Assembly: GCA_023238725.1 (NCBI GenBank)
Contig: CM041551.1
Coordinates: forward strand, 3,267,259-3,331,258
Direction: 5' to 3'
DNA from: Scortum barcoo
Lineage: Eukaryota; Chordata; Actinopteri; Centrarchiformes; Terapontidae
Length of the DNA stretch: 64,000 nucleotides
The translations under genes were made by a program, and so were the position numbers. Every line of letters starts with the position of its first letter. Position 1 is the stretch's first letter. The notes under the pieces were generated by a model. It saw nothing but the letters and a program-made list of their open reading frames with translations, searched no databases and was not told the DNA's origin. Positions 63,891-64,000 of the stretch are shown piece by piece.

Positions 63891-63900
63891 GTGCGCTCAA

Positions 63901-63901
<1 letters not shown>

Positions 63902-63942
<41 letters not shown>
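63902..63942. repeat. (CA)n microsatellite
   Basis: CA dinucleotide run of about 41 nt just after the exon 109 donor. Confidence 0.92.
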
Positions 63943-63944
<2 letters not shown>

Positions 63945-64000
63945 ACACTGGCTCACACCCACTAAACAGACATCTGCTGCCCAGCTAACTTGGCAGCTCG

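Noticed and set aside
1..64000. A CRISPR array, operon or other prokaryotic system
   Set aside because: The window is eukaryotic with spliced exons throughout; repeats are microsatellites and transposons.

Overview
The window is animal genomic DNA, most likely from a teleost fish. It has small GT-AG exons separated by AT-rich introns, many CA/TG microsatellites, Tc1-type DNA transposons with teleost-style inverted repeats, and L1-like and L2/CR1-like LINE remnants. The species cannot be named from the sequence.

Almost the whole window is one plus-strand gene, SCO-spondin (sspo), the giant secreted glycoprotein of the subcommissural organ and floor plate that polymerises into the Reissner fibre in cerebrospinal fluid. 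I traced 109 consecutive coding exons from 619 to 63890 (about 16.4 kb of coding sequence, about 5,480 codons) by splice sites, matching intron phases and cysteine patterns. Neither end of the gene is present: the start codon, signal peptide and EMI exons lie upstream, and the last exons with the C-terminal cystine knot lie downstream.

Layout: 619-12405, a TB-like module and three VWD-C8-TIL units as in von Willebrand factor; 12505-15771, ten LDL-receptor class A (LDLRA) repeats; 15540-18393, the first three thrombospondin type 1 repeats (TSRs) with TIL/VWC-like modules; 19057-25742, two discoidin (F5/8C) domains with two LDLRA repeats between them; 25905-27278, three more LDLRA repeats and a Gly/Pro/Thr-rich collagen-like linker; 27370-63890, a long array of TSRs interrupted by TIL modules. 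I count 29 TSRs and 15 LDLRA repeats in the window.

Mobile DNA sits in the introns: a degraded L1-like LINE (about 21950-24570, minus), two Tc1 elements (39845-41472, nearly intact; 44374-46022, decayed), an L2/CR1-like fragment (about 43080-43510, plus), another LINE fragment (about 54870-55440, minus), and several short dispersed repeats and microsatellites.

Points most worth checking: a one-base frame disruption in the second VWD domain (near 5981); a 92-bp tandem duplication that copies a 3' splice site (53535-53718); an intron with a GC donor and a (TG)n acceptor (47391-48116); and a 22-nt microexon (24761-24782). I saw no second cellular gene, no RNA gene and no previously undescribed system.
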